In this document: piece by piece, positions 8,074 through 17,433 of the stretch
How the letters are laid out: each line of letters begins with the position of its first letter
Numbering within the stretch: position 1 is the stretch's first letter
From: Saccharofermentans sp.
Lineage (GTDB): Bacteria > Bacillota > Clostridia > Saccharofermentanales > Saccharofermentanaceae
Direction of reading: 5' to 3'
Assembly (NCBI GenBank): GCA_024403695.1
Contig: JAKSRI010000023.1
Coordinates: forward strand, 1-46,530
DNA: 46,530 bases
Notes under the pieces: model-generated
Database searches by the model: none
What the model was told of the DNA's origin: nothing
Seen by the model: the letters and a program-made list of their open reading frames with translations, nothing else
Translations under genes and position numbers: made by a program

Positions 8074-9456
8074 ATGAGTATAAAGAATAATAATAAAAAG
8101 GAAGCTATCTCATCCGCTCAGATAATTCCACTCGGATTTCTGGCCATGATTATCGTGGGAACAATTCTCCTCTGGCTTCCGATATCTACAGCTAGCGGTC
8201 AGCACACAAGTTTGCTTACGGCTATTTTTACTGCGACAACCAGCACATGTGTAACAGGCCTTGTTGTAGTTGACACTTATTTGCACTGGTCTCTTTTCGG
8301 CAAGATTGTCATTCTGATACTTATTCAGCTGGGCGGACTTGGTATTATCGCAGTATCTTCCACAATCATGCTGATGCTCCACAAGAAGTTCTCGCTCAGC
8401 TCCAGACTTCTTATCATGGACGCATTTAACCTCAGCAGTCTTAATGGTCTCGTTAAGTTCCTGACAAAGGTGCTTAAGGGAACTTTCTTCGTAGAGTTTG
8501 TCGGCGCATGTCTTTACTCCATAAGATTCATTCCACAGTTCGGAGTTGGCAGAGGTATCTGGTATTCCGTATTCACTTCCATCTCTGCGTTCTGTAACGC
8601 CGGTATCGATATCATCGGTCCTAACAGCCTTATCGATTACAACACAGATCCACTCATCATCACTGTAACTACACTTCTCATCGTTCTCGGTGGTCTTGGA
8701 TACGTAGTTTGGTTCGACCTTATTGCTGTAGGCCGTAAGACAAACATCGGTAAGGGTGGTCTCAAATTCTTCGCTAAGAGACTCAGCGAGCACACTAAGC
8801 TGGTTATCGCACTCACTTTCTTCCTTCTCATTTCTGGTGCGATTTTCGTATTTATTCTCGAGTACAACAACCCTGAGACTATCGGTAACATGACACTTGG
8901 TGACAAGATTCTTAACAGCTTCTTCCAGTCCGTTACTTTCCGTACAGCAGGCTTCGCTGCCGTTCCTCAGCAGGGACTTAAGGAATCAACTGCTTTCATG
9001 GGTTGCCTCTATATGTTCATCGGTGGTTCCCCTGTAGGTACTGCTGGTGGTGTTAAGACTGTAACAGTATTTATGGTGGCTCTTAACACAGTCGCATTCA
9101 TTCGTAACAGAGATGAGAGCGTTATTTTTAATCGTAACGTTACCGCAGACATCATGCGTAAAGCTACTGCAATTGTTACTGTAAGCTTTACAATTACTTT
9201 CGTATTCACAACAATTATTATGGCTGTAGAAGGACTTAATATTGCTGATGGATTATATGAGGTTGCCAGTGCCACAGCGACTGTTGGACTTTCCAGAGGA
9301 ATCACTCCAACACTGGGAACTGCCGGCCGAATAATAATTATTATTTGCATGTACTTAGGACGAATCGGACCAATATCCATGGCGATTTTCTTCAGTGCAC
9401 GTAAACCTGATAAGAATGACGTGCATTTCGCCGACGGAACATACATGGTCGGATAA
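8074..9456 (+). CDS. ktrB: Potassium uptake channel subunit KtrB/TrkH-type
   Basis: A 460-residue membrane protein of the SKT superfamily (four M1-P-M2 repeats). The four pore loops are visible: TTSTCVTGL, SISAFCNAGID, SVTFRTAGFA and ATATVGLSRG, each with the filter glycine. The length fits KtrB (about 450) rather than the longer TrkH, and the next gene is a single-RCK KtrA. It imports K+, probably with Na+. The ATG has no ribosome site. First gene of a four-gene potassium operon. Confidence 0.92.
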   Translation: MSIKNNNKKEAISSAQIIPLGFLAMIIVGTILLWLPISTASGQHTSLLTAIFTATTSTCVTGLVVVDTYLHWSLFGKIVILILIQLGGLGIIAVSSTIMLMLHKKFSLSSRLLIMDAFNLSSLNGLVKFLTKVLKGTFFVEFVGACLYSIRFIPQFGVGRGIWYSVFTSISAFCNAGIDIIGPNSLIDYNTDPLIITVTTLLIVLGGLGYVVWFDLIAVGRKTNIGKGGLKFFAKRLSEHTKLVIALTFFLLISGAIFVFILEYNNPETIGNMTLGDKILNSFFQSVTFRTAGFAAVPQQGLKESTAFMGCLYMFIGGSPVGTAGGVKTVTVFMVALNTVAFIRNRDESVIFNRNVTADIMRKATAIVTVSFTITFVFTTIIMAVEGLNIADGLYEVASATATVGLSRGITPTLGTAGRIIIIICMYLGRIGPISMAIFFSARKPDKNDVHFADGTYMVG

Positions 9457-9495
9457 CAATAACAAAGCTGGATAACAAGACAGGGAGATAAAATT

Positions 9496-10140
9496 ATGAA
9501 CAAATCATTTGCAGTACTTGGAATGGGAAAGTTTGGTCAGAGACTTGCTGTAGATCTTTATGAGGCCGGAGCTGATGTTCTTATCGCAGACGACGATGAA
9601 GAGATCATCAACCAGATGACAAATAAAGCTACTTATGCCATGGTGGCAGACCTCGCCGATCCTGAGTCCATTGGTCAGCTCGGACTTAGCAATATGGATG
9701 TGGTAATCATCTGCATGGCCCGTCATATCGAGTCTAGCATCATGTGTGCCATGGTTGCCAAGGAAGCCGGCGTATCCAAGGTTATTGCCAAGGCGTCTTC
9801 CAAGAGAATGAAGGATGTTCTCCTTAAGGTTGGTGCCGATGAGGTTTATCTCTTCGAAGAGGAAGCTGCTTCACGTACAGCACGTAAGCTCCTCTCTTCT
9901 GATTTTATCGATTACTTCGACTTAAGTGATGATATTTGTATCGTTGATATGCACCCTAAGAAGGAGTGGGTTGGCAAGAACCTTATCAGCCTTAACCTCC
10001 GCGGTAAGTATGGTATCAACGTAGTTTCTATCAACAAGGGCGCTGGATACACAAACATGATTGATCCTAACGAGCCTCTTACAAAAGACATGGATTTACT
10101 TTGCGTACTTAGCAAGAAAGATGCAAGTAAGCTTAAGTAA
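9496..10140 (+). CDS. ktrA: Potassium channel regulator KtrA (RCK: TrkA-N/TrkA-C)
   Basis: A 214-residue cytosolic ring-forming regulator. The N-terminal Rossmann fold has AVLGMGKFGQRLA (GxGxxG) and the acidic end of strand 2 (LIADDD). The C-terminal TrkA-C domain covers about 140-214. KtrA octamers bind ATP/ADP, and often c-di-AMP in the C domain, to gate KtrB. It is preceded by AGGGAGA and follows ktrB by 39 bp, so the pair forms a complete Ktr system. Confidence 0.94.
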   Translation: MNKSFAVLGMGKFGQRLAVDLYEAGADVLIADDDEEIINQMTNKATYAMVADLADPESIGQLGLSNMDVVIICMARHIESSIMCAMVAKEAGVSKVIAKASSKRMKDVLLKVGADEVYLFEEEAASRTARKLLSSDFIDYFDLSDDICIVDMHPKKEWVGKNLISLNLRGKYGINVVSINKGAGYTNMIDPNEPLTKDMDLLCVLSKKDASKLK

Positions 10141-10159
10141 TTAAGGAAGGAAAAGTTAT

Positions 10160-11542
10160 ATGCATTTGGGCAAGACTTCTGCGGGCCTTAAGATAATTAT
10201 CGTAGGTGCCGGTAAAGTAGGTACATCCCTGGTAGAGCAGTTAAGCCAGGAGGGTCACGATATTACTCTTATCGATAAGAACCCTGTAAAGCTCCGTGAG
10301 ACTGCTGAGATTTACGACGTAATGGGAATCGTTGGTAATGGTGCTAGCTATACCACACTTTCCGAGGCAGGCATTAGCAGTGCTGACCTTATCATCGCAG
10401 TTACTCCATCAGATGAGCTCAATCTCCTTTGCTGCACAGTGGCAACGCAGTTCAATAACTGCGCATCCATCGCTAGAGTGCGTACTCCAGACTACAGCAA
10501 AGACGTTGGTTACCTAAGAGAGAAGCTCGGTCTTGCCATGATTATTAACCCAGAGCTCGAGGCGGCGAAAGAGATGGCGCGCATCCTTTACCTGCCTACT
10601 GCACTTGAGGTTAGCTCTTTCGCCCATGGTCAGGCGGAGATGATTAAGATTAAAATTCCTGAGGGCAACATCCTTAACGACATGACGGTTGCTACTCTCG
10701 GTTCCAACATCACTAACGACATTCTTATCTGCGCTGTCGAGAGAGACGGCGAGGTAACAATTCCTGGTGGTACTTTCGTGCTTAAGAACGGTGACATTAT
10801 TTCTGTCGTTGGTAACAGAACTTCTACTGCCACTTTCCTCAAGAAAATTGGTTTTAAGACAAAGTCTGTTAAGAGCACCATGATTATCGGTGGTGGACGT
10901 TCTTCTTATTATCTCGCTAATCAACTCATCAAGAACGGCATCGAAGTTAAGATTATCGAGTCCAATAAGACAAGATGTGAGCAACTTAACGAGCTTCTTC
11001 CTAAGGCACTCATCATTAATGGTGACGGTACAAATACTGACCTCCTTAAGGAAGAGGGCATCGACAAGGTAGAGTCCTTTGTGGCACTCACAGGAATGGA
11101 TGAGCAGAATGTAATGCTCACACTTCACGCCAGCCAGACAGCAGGCACAAAGGTAATCACGAAGATTAACCGCATGGGATTTAACGACGTAATCTCCAAT
11201 ATGGATCTGGGTTCTGTTATCTATCCAAAGTACATTACTTCCGAGACAATCGTAGCTTATGTTCGTGCGCGAAATGCTTCCAAGAGTTCCGAGATCGAGA
11301 CTCTCTACCATATGTTCAAGTCACGTGTAGAGGCTATCGAGTTCCGCGTTAACGAAGAGTCAAAGGTTACTGGCAAGCCACTTAGAGAACTCCCACTTAA
11401 GCAGGGTCTTCTTCTGTCATTCATCAGCAGAGGTGGAAAAATTATTATCCCATCTGGTAGTGATGAGATTAAGGTTGGCGACACAGTAATGGTTGTTACA
11501 ACACACACTGGATTTAAAGAGTTAAAGGATATTCTCAAATGA
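10160..11542 (+). CDS. trkA: Trk potassium uptake regulator TrkA (double RCK)
   Basis: A 460-residue protein with two TrkA-N/TrkA-C units, the normal TrkA length. The first nucleotide site is IIVGAGKVGTSLVEQL, ending in the acidic IDKN. In the second half the loop is MIIGGGRSSYYLA, where the third glycine is replaced by serine, so the second site may bind nucleotide weakly. AAGGAAGG precedes the ATG. The stop overlaps the trkH start (ATGA), implying translational coupling. Confidence 0.94.
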   Translation: MHLGKTSAGLKIIIVGAGKVGTSLVEQLSQEGHDITLIDKNPVKLRETAEIYDVMGIVGNGASYTTLSEAGISSADLIIAVTPSDELNLLCCTVATQFNNCASIARVRTPDYSKDVGYLREKLGLAMIINPELEAAKEMARILYLPTALEVSSFAHGQAEMIKIKIPEGNILNDMTVATLGSNITNDILICAVERDGEVTIPGGTFVLKNGDIISVVGNRTSTATFLKKIGFKTKSVKSTMIIGGGRSSYYLANQLIKNGIEVKIIESNKTRCEQLNELLPKALIINGDGTNTDLLKEEGIDKVESFVALTGMDEQNVMLTLHASQTAGTKVITKINRMGFNDVISNMDLGSVIYPKYITSETIVAYVRARNASKSSEIETLYHMFKSRVEAIEFRVNEESKVTGKPLRELPLKQGLLLSFISRGGKIIIPSGSDEIKVGDTVMVVTTHTGFKELKDILK

Positions 11543-12993
11543 ACGTATCAATGATCAGATATATCCTTTTCCAGATAATGAGAATCGAGGGAGTGCTTAT
11601 GCTTCTTCCTTGTCTTGTTGCTGCATATTATCGCGAGTCGGTTGGTGTGTACTACATCTCCATCGCAGCGGCACTTCTCATCATTGGTTTTGTCGGATGT
11701 TTATTTAAGCCAAAGAACAATATTGTATATCTTAAGGAAGGCTGTATTTCCACTGCTCTTTCCTGGATTATTATGAGTATCTTCGGATGTCTGCCATTCT
11801 GTATCTCAGGAGAGATTCCTTCCTTTACAGATGCACTATTTGAGACTGTATCCGGTTTTACCACAACTGGTGCCAGCATCCTTAACGACATTGAATCTCT
11901 CTCCAGAACTGCTCTCATGTGGCGTAGTTTTACACACTGGGTTGGCGGCATGGGTGTACTCGTATTCCTTCTCGCAGTTATCCCTATGAGTGGAGGATCT
12001 AATATCAATCTCATGCGCGCAGAGTCCCCTGGACCATCTGTTGGCAAGCTCGTTCCAAAGCTTCGTTACACAGCCAGAATCCTGTATCTTATCTACTTCG
12101 CCATGACAGTTATCGAGACGATTCTCCTTATGTGCGGTGGCGTTGGCCTTTACGAATCACTGACTATCGCATTTGGTACAGCGGGTACTGGTGGATTCGC
12201 GATTCTTAACACAAGCTTCGTTACATACACACCTTATATTCAGTGGGTAACAGCTGTATTCATGATGCTCTTCGCAGTTAACTTTAACGCTTACTACTAT
12301 GTAATCATGAGACAGTTCCGCAAGGCGGCTCTTATGGAGGAAGTTCGCTGGTTCTTCCTTATCGTAGTTGCATCCACAGGTGTTATCTTTATCAACATTC
12401 TGAAGATGTATAAGACTGCATTTGAGGCGCTTACTCATGCTTTCTTCCAGGTAACATCCATTATGTCTACTACAGGATTTGGTTCTACTGATTTTGACCT
12501 GTGGCCAACTCCATCCAAGTTTATTCTGGTTCTCCTGATGTTCATCGGTGCCTGTGCTGGAAGTACTGGTGGTGGAATTAAGGTGTCCCGTATCGTAGTT
12601 CTCATGAAGACCATTAAGAAAGAGATTTACTCATATATTCATCCTAAGATTGTTCGTAAGGTATCTATGGATGGACACCCTGTAGAGCACGACGTTATTC
12701 GTTCCATCAACGTTTATATGGCCACATATATAGCTATTTTCGCCGTGTCCATGTTCATAGTGTCATTTAACGGTTATGACCTGATAACCACATTTACGGC
12801 AGTTACAGCGACAATTAACAACATTGGTCCTGGATTAAGTCTTGTAGGTCCTACATGCAACTATTCATTCTTAAGTGGACTTACCAAATACACACTGATA
12901 TTCGATATGCTGGCAGGCCGACTAGAGCTCTTCCCAATGCTCATGCTGTTCCAACCAGTACTCATAAAAGACTTATTCAAAACTCATAAATAA
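11539..12993 (+). CDS. trkH: Trk potassium uptake channel TrkH
   Basis: A 484-residue SKT-family membrane protein. Pore loops are TVSGFTTTGAS, FGTAGTGGFAI, TSIMSTTGFGS and TATINNIGPGLS. The extra N-terminal helices and length are typical of TrkH. It overlaps trkA by four bases and is the last gene of the operon, followed by a strong terminator. With ktrB-ktrA upstream, the operon encodes two complete uptake systems. Confidence 0.94.
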   Translation: MNVSMIRYILFQIMRIEGVLMLLPCLVAAYYRESVGVYYISIAAALLIIGFVGCLFKPKNNIVYLKEGCISTALSWIIMSIFGCLPFCISGEIPSFTDALFETVSGFTTTGASILNDIESLSRTALMWRSFTHWVGGMGVLVFLLAVIPMSGGSNINLMRAESPGPSVGKLVPKLRYTARILYLIYFAMTVIETILLMCGGVGLYESLTIAFGTAGTGGFAILNTSFVTYTPYIQWVTAVFMMLFAVNFNAYYYVIMRQFRKAALMEEVRWFFLIVVASTGVIFINILKMYKTAFEALTHAFFQVTSIMSTTGFGSTDFDLWPTPSKFILVLLMFIGACAGSTGGGIKVSRIVVLMKTIKKEIYSYIHPKIVRKVSMDGHPVEHDVIRSINVYMATYIAIFAVSMFIVSFNGYDLITTFTAVTATINNIGPGLSLVGPTCNYSFLSGLTKYTLIFDMLAGRLELFPMLMLFQPVLIKDLFKTHK

Positions 12994-13004
12994 TAAACAA
13001 AAAT

Positions 13005-13034
13005 AGAGGCGGTTCCAATGTAGGAATCGCCTCT
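13005..13034. terminator. Bidirectional terminator between trkH and carD
   Basis: A 12-bp stem (AGAGGCGGTTCC / GGAATCGCCTCT, one G-T pair) with a six-base loop. T-rich sequence follows on both strands, so it can serve the convergent trkH and carD-like genes. Confidence 0.88.
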
Positions 13035-13068
13035 TCTTAAACTCAATAAACTTATCAGTGAATAACAA

Positions 13069-13572
13069 TTAAGCCTGAGAAAGAATATAATCAACTACCT
13101 CGTTGATATTCATATCAAGAGCAACTGCGAACTCTGCGTTCATGCGCTTCTCTGCCTCGTAAAGGATTTTCTCATCCTGCATATTAAGAGTCTTACCCTC
13201 TTCTTCCAAAGCCTCACGACGAGCTGTAATTGCACGAATAACGCTGATAATTTCCTTACGGTCACCGCTGCTAAGAATATCATTATAAGTATCCTTACGA
13301 GCGTTACGATCATCAATCCAATCAATGTTCATAGAATTGATTTCCTTGATAAGATCCATAGCCTCATCACGAGAGATAATTGGCTGCATTTTTGCAACGA
13401 GTTTCTCGTTCTTCATTGGTACATAAACTACCATAGCCTGATTAACAAATAATGGCTTAAGGATGTAGTACTTCTGTGGACGTTCACGGCCAAATGCAAC
13501 ATCCTTAATCTCAGATATCTCACAAACTCCGCTTCCACCATATACAACTGTCTCACCAACAGAATATTCCAT
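13069..13572 (-). CDS. CarD family transcriptional regulator
   Basis: A 167-residue protein. The N-terminal RNA-polymerase-interacting domain (SVGETVVYGGSGVCEI) is the standard CarD/CdnL start; the C-terminal part is helical. CarD-like proteins bind the polymerase beta subunit and stabilise open promoter complexes. The ribosome site GAGGTATAT supports the ATG. The gene stands alone between two terminators. Confidence 0.93.
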   Translation of the reverse strand: MEYSVGETVVYGGSGVCEISEIKDVAFGRERPQKYYILKPLFVNQAMVVYVPMKNEKLVAKMQPIISRDEAMDLIKEINSMNIDWIDDRNARKDTYNDILSSGDRKEIISVIRAITARREALEEEGKTLNMQDEKILYEAEKRMNAEFAVALDMNINEVVDYILSQA

Positions 13573-13619
13573 ATATACCTCAAAAATTTAAAGTAAAATC
13601 CGCCTCACCCTCTTAAAAA

Positions 13620-13625
13620 ATTATA
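13620..13625 (-). promoter_or_regulatory. Extended -10 promoter of the CarD gene
   Basis: TATAAT on the minus strand with TGC directly upstream, about 48 bases before the ATG. The -35 region is poor, as is common with extended -10 promoters. Confidence 0.55.
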
Positions 13626-13717
13626 GCACCTTCTAGAAATTTACTTGATTAGCTAACTTCCACAAAAAATATTTTTGATTAATTCTGGCAAGTGTGAAAA
13701 AACAGCTACAAATAACA

Positions 13718-13743
13718 AAATGCCCTCATTTCTGAGGGCATTT
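13718..13743 (-). terminator. Terminator of the small wall-anchor gene
   Basis: An 11-bp stem (AAATGCCCTCA / TGAGGGCATTT) with a TTTC loop, followed on the minus strand by TTTTGTTATTT. It lies 23 bases past the stop at 13766. Confidence 0.88.
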
Positions 13744-13765
13744 CTTAAATATTCTTAAATATTAA

Positions 13766-14044
13766 TTACTTCTCTTCTCTAAGCTTCTTCTTAGAAACTA
13801 CTGCAAGTGTTGTACCTGCGATAGCAACAACAGCAAGAACAGGAACTACTGGAAGGTCATTTGTCTTAGGCGAACTACCAGGACCTGTCATAGGGTTGCC
13901 TGGTGCAGTAGGCTTAGCTGGCTTAACATTACGAGTAGTCTCAGTAGGCTCTGTTGCTCCAGGGCTGTTAGGAGAAGCGAAAGTTGTCATACCAAAAGAA
14001 AAGCAAATTGCTAATGCTGTCAATAGACCAATTAACTTTTTCAT
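13766..14044 (-). CDS. Small cell-wall-anchored peptide with SPKTN sorting signal
   Basis: Only 92 residues. Residues 1-23 are a signal peptide (cleavage expected after TFA). Residues 24-57 are rich in Pro, Thr and Gly. SPKTN (58-62) resembles the (S/N/P)PxTG-type signals used by class B sortases in clostridia, with Asn in place of Gly. A hydrophobic helix (64-83) and the basic tail KKKLREEK complete a sorting signal. After processing only about 38 residues would remain on the wall. A good ribosome site, its own promoter and terminator argue that it is a real gene. It lies just past the operon that encodes a class B sortase, the obvious candidate enzyme. Confidence 0.75.
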   Translation of the reverse strand: MKKLIGLLTALAICFSFGMTTFASPNSPGATEPTETTRNVKPAKPTAPGNPMTGPGSSPKTNDLPVVPVLAVVAIAGTTLAVVSKKKLREEK

Positions 14045-14061
14045 AGCCCCTTCCTCCCCGC

Positions 14062-14074
14062 TATTCGTTATTCG
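14062..14074. repeat. Paired TATTCG boxes at the start of the small wall-anchor transcript
   Basis: Two TATTCG copies (14062-14067 and 14069-14074) repeat every seven bases, reading CGAATA-A-CGAATA on the gene strand, just after the -10 box. The same paired arrangement occurs at 19328-19340 upstream of the sortase-like gene. Confidence 0.5.
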
Positions 14075-14078
14075 TCTA

Positions 14079-14107
14079 ATTCTAAACTAAATTTAAGACC
14101 TTTACAA
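14079..14107 (-). promoter_or_regulatory. Promoter of the small wall-anchor gene
   Basis: On the minus strand TTGTAA (14102-14107) and TAGAAT (14079-14084) are 17 bp apart. The gene can therefore be transcribed apart from the upstream cps-srtB-lcp operon. Confidence 0.6.
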
Positions 14108-14113
14108 TAAATG

Positions 14114-15079
14114 TCATGACATTGACATATAATAGTTTTCCACAATATATTTGTGAAATTCCTCATCATTTATGTAAAATTCCTCAAAATTTTCTGTATC
14201 TACCATTTTTCCAGGTGTTTGATAGATTCTGCAATTATCATATGAAAACTGTGCCATGGTATTAAAATCTTCAGGTCCAAGGTTAGTCAGAATAAGATCA
14301 TTTAGATATGGAGAAATGGTATTATACACTTCATTTCCACCACGATTACGCATTGTATCCATCAGCGCAGTAATATACAGAACCTGTCTATCCATACGGT
14401 CAGCAACAGAATTAAACTGAGTAAGATCTCTGTATCTTACGAATCGCTCTGCCACATCCCCCATAATATGAACCTGTGCTCCCTCTGTCATGGATGGATC
14501 AATTACAGTATAGTCTCTTGGCATAGTAATAGTTACTCCGCCGAACTCATCATTAATCGTACTTATACCTTCCATGTTCATGACAAGGTAACCATCTACC
14601 GGAATATCATAAAGCATCTCGCATATTGTCTGCTTTGCCGCCCAACAACTCTGAGTACCACCATTTCCATAGGCATACTGCAAAGTTACCTGTCCAGGAA
14701 TAGTCTCCGACACCTGACCTGATTTGTCATAAATATCAATATCTGTCATGGCATTACGATTAATCTGAATTATGCTGACCTCGCCAGTCTCATTGTTAAG
14801 TGTGAGCAGATATATGGCATCAGACTGTCCTGCATGGGCAGGCTTACTGAACTTATCCAGAGTATCATTTGTATCAATACCGAGAAAAAGAATATTAGTC
14901 AGGTGAGTATTGTAAGCATACTTCTTACCGTCATACTCGATAACGTTTCCCACGCTCTGGCTACCCTCTGGAACGCTTTCCACCGTGTCCTTGGAAAAAA
15001 CACCTGAAAAATATGCGATAACCCCGCCCAGAACAAGTATAAGCACAACGAGAATAGCAATTATTCCCTTGCGATTCAT
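14114..15079 (-). CDS. LytR-CpsA-Psr (LCP) family protein
   Basis: A 321-residue membrane-anchored extracellular enzyme. Residues 5-28 form the single N-terminal helix. The LCP domain starts at NILFLGIDTND and includes the conserved acidic and Arg-containing QINRNAMTDI segment and SVADRMDRQ. LCP enzymes transfer lipid-linked glycans onto peptidoglycan. It overlaps the sortase gene by four bases (ATGA), so attachment of glycan and of protein to the wall are encoded side by side. It is the last gene of the CpsB-CpsD-CpsC-SrtB-LCP operon. Confidence 0.9.
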   Translation of the reverse strand: MNRKGIIAILVVLILVLGGVIAYFSGVFSKDTVESVPEGSQSVGNVIEYDGKKYAYNTHLTNILFLGIDTNDTLDKFSKPAHAGQSDAIYLLTLNNETGEVSIIQINRNAMTDIDIYDKSGQVSETIPGQVTLQYAYGNGGTQSCWAAKQTICEMLYDIPVDGYLVMNMEGISTINDEFGGVTITMPRDYTVIDPSMTEGAQVHIMGDVAERFVRYRDLTQFNSVADRMDRQVLYITALMDTMRNRGGNEVYNTISPYLNDLILTNLGPEDFNTMAQFSYDNCRIYQTPGKMVDTENFEEFYINDEEFHKYIVENYYMSMS

Positions 15080-15921
15080 AGAACTTCCTCTCTCACTGCG
15101 ACTACAATTTCTCTATGGCCAGAGCCGCGAACACATGTCGAAAGCAAAAGAAAGTGGTCATCGCTAGACGCCATGAAACCTTCCTCTTTCCAGCCATCAC
15201 CAAAGGTTCCCATGTTAAAGTCGTTAACGAAATCACCAAAGTCGCCCTGACCTTCAATGGTGCCGCTATACTTGTACATAACGTTATCAGATCCACGCTC
15301 CACAACACCTATAATTCTGTATCTGTAAGAATGATGTGCAGTGTAGTAATAAACATAACGGTGTGCGTCGATATAAGATTTATCGTTATACTCATCAAGA
15401 GTTCCGAACATCGATAGGTCTCTCATGTGATGACCATAGATAACAGTGATAGGATCCTCATCAAAATCTTTGTTATAAAAATGCTGAGAATAGATATTAC
15501 CAGCAGTGGAATAATTACCATCAAGGTCACGTCTTATGTAATAATTAGAGTCATCATATGTACCACTTTTCTGTACAACTGGATAGTTAATAATGGTACC
15601 TGGAATAGCAAGCCATGCGTAAATATCTGAATTAGTATCCCACAAAGTGAAGAAATCCACAGGACAGATAAGTCCACTGTCTACAAGTACAGTTTCCTCT
15701 TTGCCTGTATCAGGATCAGAAACTACAGCTTCAACTGATTCACTTGGGTATGGAACAGTCTCACCTACAGTCTGAGAATATCCGTTATTAAGAGCATCCT
15801 GCTGAAGCTGAGCCATTTTACGGCGCTGTGAACAAGCTACCGACTCATAAATGATGATAGCAAGTATTGCCGTGATGGCAATAATCATTCCAAAATAGTA
15901 CAGAACTCTCCACTTTTTCAT
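15076..15921 (-). CDS. srtB: Class B sortase
   Basis: A 281-residue transpeptidase with one N-terminal membrane helix (about 8-27). The catalytic triad is visible: His164 in IYGHHM, Cys263 in LLLSTC and Arg270. The text around WDTNSDIYAWLAIPGTIINYPVVQ is typical of class B. It joins proteins bearing a C-terminal sorting signal to the wall; the nearby SPKTN peptide is a likely substrate. The ATG follows the CpsC stop by five bases and lacks a strong ribosome site, suggesting coupling. Confidence 0.92.
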   Translation of the reverse strand: MKKWRVLYYFGMIIAITAILAIIIYESVACSQRRKMAQLQQDALNNGYSQTVGETVPYPSESVEAVVSDPDTGKEETVLVDSGLICPVDFFTLWDTNSDIYAWLAIPGTIINYPVVQKSGTYDDSNYYIRRDLDGNYSTAGNIYSQHFYNKDFDEDPITVIYGHHMRDLSMFGTLDEYNDKSYIDAHRYVYYYTAHHSYRYRIIGVVERGSDNVMYKYSGTIEGQGDFGDFVNDFNMGTFGDGWKEEGFMASSDDHFLLLSTCVRGSGHREIVVAVREEVL

Positions 15922-15926
15922 AGTTA

Positions 15927-16727
15927 TCAGATGCTACTATTCGCTTTTTTATTTGCCTTTTTACTCTTACTTTTCTTAAATGTCTGTGACTTATCGAGCG
16001 GAATGCTAACAAGAACTGTTGCACCAATATACTTCTCAATATCCTCTGCTGTTTTAATCTTGTCATCGAGCATATAGATAATGCAAAGTACCATGGCACA
16101 AAGTGCGAATCCAGCAGCACCACCAATAATTACCTGTCTAGAATTATTCTGTCCAAGGTTAATTGCCACTGGGTTAGGCTCAGCACGCTCTACGATAGTT
16201 GGCTTATCAGAATTAAGAATGTATGCGATCTGATCCGCCATAGCATCAAGAATTGCATTACAGAAATCGCACGCGAGATCTGGATCAGTCATTGTTACTG
16301 TAAATACGATGATATGCGTCTCTTCAATCTCATCAACAGAGATTGCTGCCATAGCCTCACCTCTAGTAAGCTGAATTCCATCCTTCTCAAAAACTGTCTG
16401 GATAGCTGTATCGATAACAGGCTTACTTTTGGAAATTACAACGAAGTCCTTAGTCATAAGAGAACCAATCTGAAAGTCCATCCACTGATCGGTGATATTA
16501 CCTGTCTTAGATACGAACATCATCGCCTGAGATTGATACATCGGTGTAATTTCCTGCTTAGTTGCAACACCCATAACAATTGCACCAATTACAATACATG
16601 CGATTAACAAATACCATCTACGAAGCAGATATAGGAAAAAATCAACGAGATCAATCTGATCCTCAGCAAATCCTCTATTATTAGTCTTCTCTGTATCGAG
16701 ATTATTTATGTTATTAACTTTAGCCAT
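15927..16727 (-). CDS. cpsC: Wzz/CpsC-type chain-length regulator and kinase activator
   Basis: A 266-residue protein with two membrane helices (about 33-52 and 202-221) around an extracellular loop, the polysaccharide co-polymerase plan. The C-terminal cytosolic tail is rich in Lys and Ser; in Gram-positive systems this part activates the separate tyrosine kinase. AAGGGGG precedes the ATG. It lies between the kinase and the sortase genes. Confidence 0.9.
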   Translation of the reverse strand: MAKVNNINNLDTEKTNNRGFAEDQIDLVDFFLYLLRRWYLLIACIVIGAIVMGVATKQEITPMYQSQAMMFVSKTGNITDQWMDFQIGSLMTKDFVVISKSKPVIDTAIQTVFEKDGIQLTRGEAMAAISVDEIEETHIIVFTVTMTDPDLACDFCNAILDAMADQIAYILNSDKPTIVERAEPNPVAINLGQNNSRQVIIGGAAGFALCAMVLCIIYMLDDKIKTAEDIEKYIGATVLVSIPLDKSQTFKKSKSKKANKKANSSI

Positions 16728-16740
16728 TAGTCACACCCCC

Positions 16741-17433
16741 TTAGACATCTTTCTTCTTGGGGTTATGACCATAACTATAGCTGTAGTTATAATAACCAGG
16801 TGTATTTTTCTCAATCTTATTAAGAACAACTCCAAGGAAGTTAGAGTTAGCTACGCTCATATCCTCGATAGCCTGCTTTACAGCAACTCGACTGTTCTTA
16901 CCAGAAGCAGTAACAATAAAATATGCATCACAGTGATTCGCGATAACTACCGCATCAATAACCGCACCAACTGGTGGTGTATCGATAATTATGTAATCAA
17001 AATACTGTCTATATGCCTCGAGGAACTGTGCAAATCTCTTACTACTGAAAAGCTCAGACGGATGTCTGGAGAAAACTCCTGTAGGAATAAAGAAGAGATT
17101 ATCGTAACTAGTCTTATAGATAACACTCTGAGCATCGGCCTTACCTACAAGGAAATGACTGAGACCAAGAGTAGTCTTGTCGAAGTTCATTCTATGGTGC
17201 ATAGAAGAATTACGAAGATCAGCATCAATAAGAAGTGTCTTCTTACCATTCTTAGCCATTACTCTGGACAGATAATAGGAAACACTAGTCTTTCCATCTC
17301 CTGCAGAACAACTTGTAATACAGATGATCTTATTGTCATCTCCAGAAAACTCTATGTTAGTACGAAGTCTCTTATATACCTCAGCCATAATTGGTGAGAG
17401 ACTATTCTTTTCTCTAAGCGCAATTTCATTCAT
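16741..17433 (-). CDS. cpsD: CpsD/CapB family bacterial tyrosine kinase
   Basis: A 230-residue BY-kinase. The Walker A is SAGDGKTS (43-50), Walker A' is LLIDADLR (67-74) and Walker B is IIIDTPP (148-154). The C terminus carries the autophosphorylated tyrosine cluster (GYYNYSYSYG, about 213-222). It works with CpsC and is reversed by CpsB. The ATG follows the cpsB stop directly, with GGGAGA inside cpsB. Confidence 0.94.
   Translation of the reverse strand: MNEIALREKNSLSPIMAEVYKRLRTNIEFSGDDNKIICITSCSAGDGKTSVSYYLSRVMAKNGKKTLLIDADLRNSSMHHRMNFDKTTLGLSHFLVGKADAQSVIYKTSYDNLFFIPTGVFSRHPSELFSSKRFAQFLEAYRQYFDYIIIDTPPVGAVIDAVVIANHCDAYFIVTASGKNSRVAVKQAIEDMSVANSNFLGVVLNKIEKNTPGYYNYSYSYGHNPKKKDV

Noticed and set aside
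8110..8793. 227-residue antisense open frame in ktrB
   Set aside because: Produced by codon bias of the real gene; overlaps all pore motifs on the opposite strand.
14111..14122. Palindrome ATGTCATGACAT at the LCP stop codon as an operator
   Set aside because: It is made by the last codons (Met-Ser-Met-Ser-stop), so the symmetry is probably accidental.
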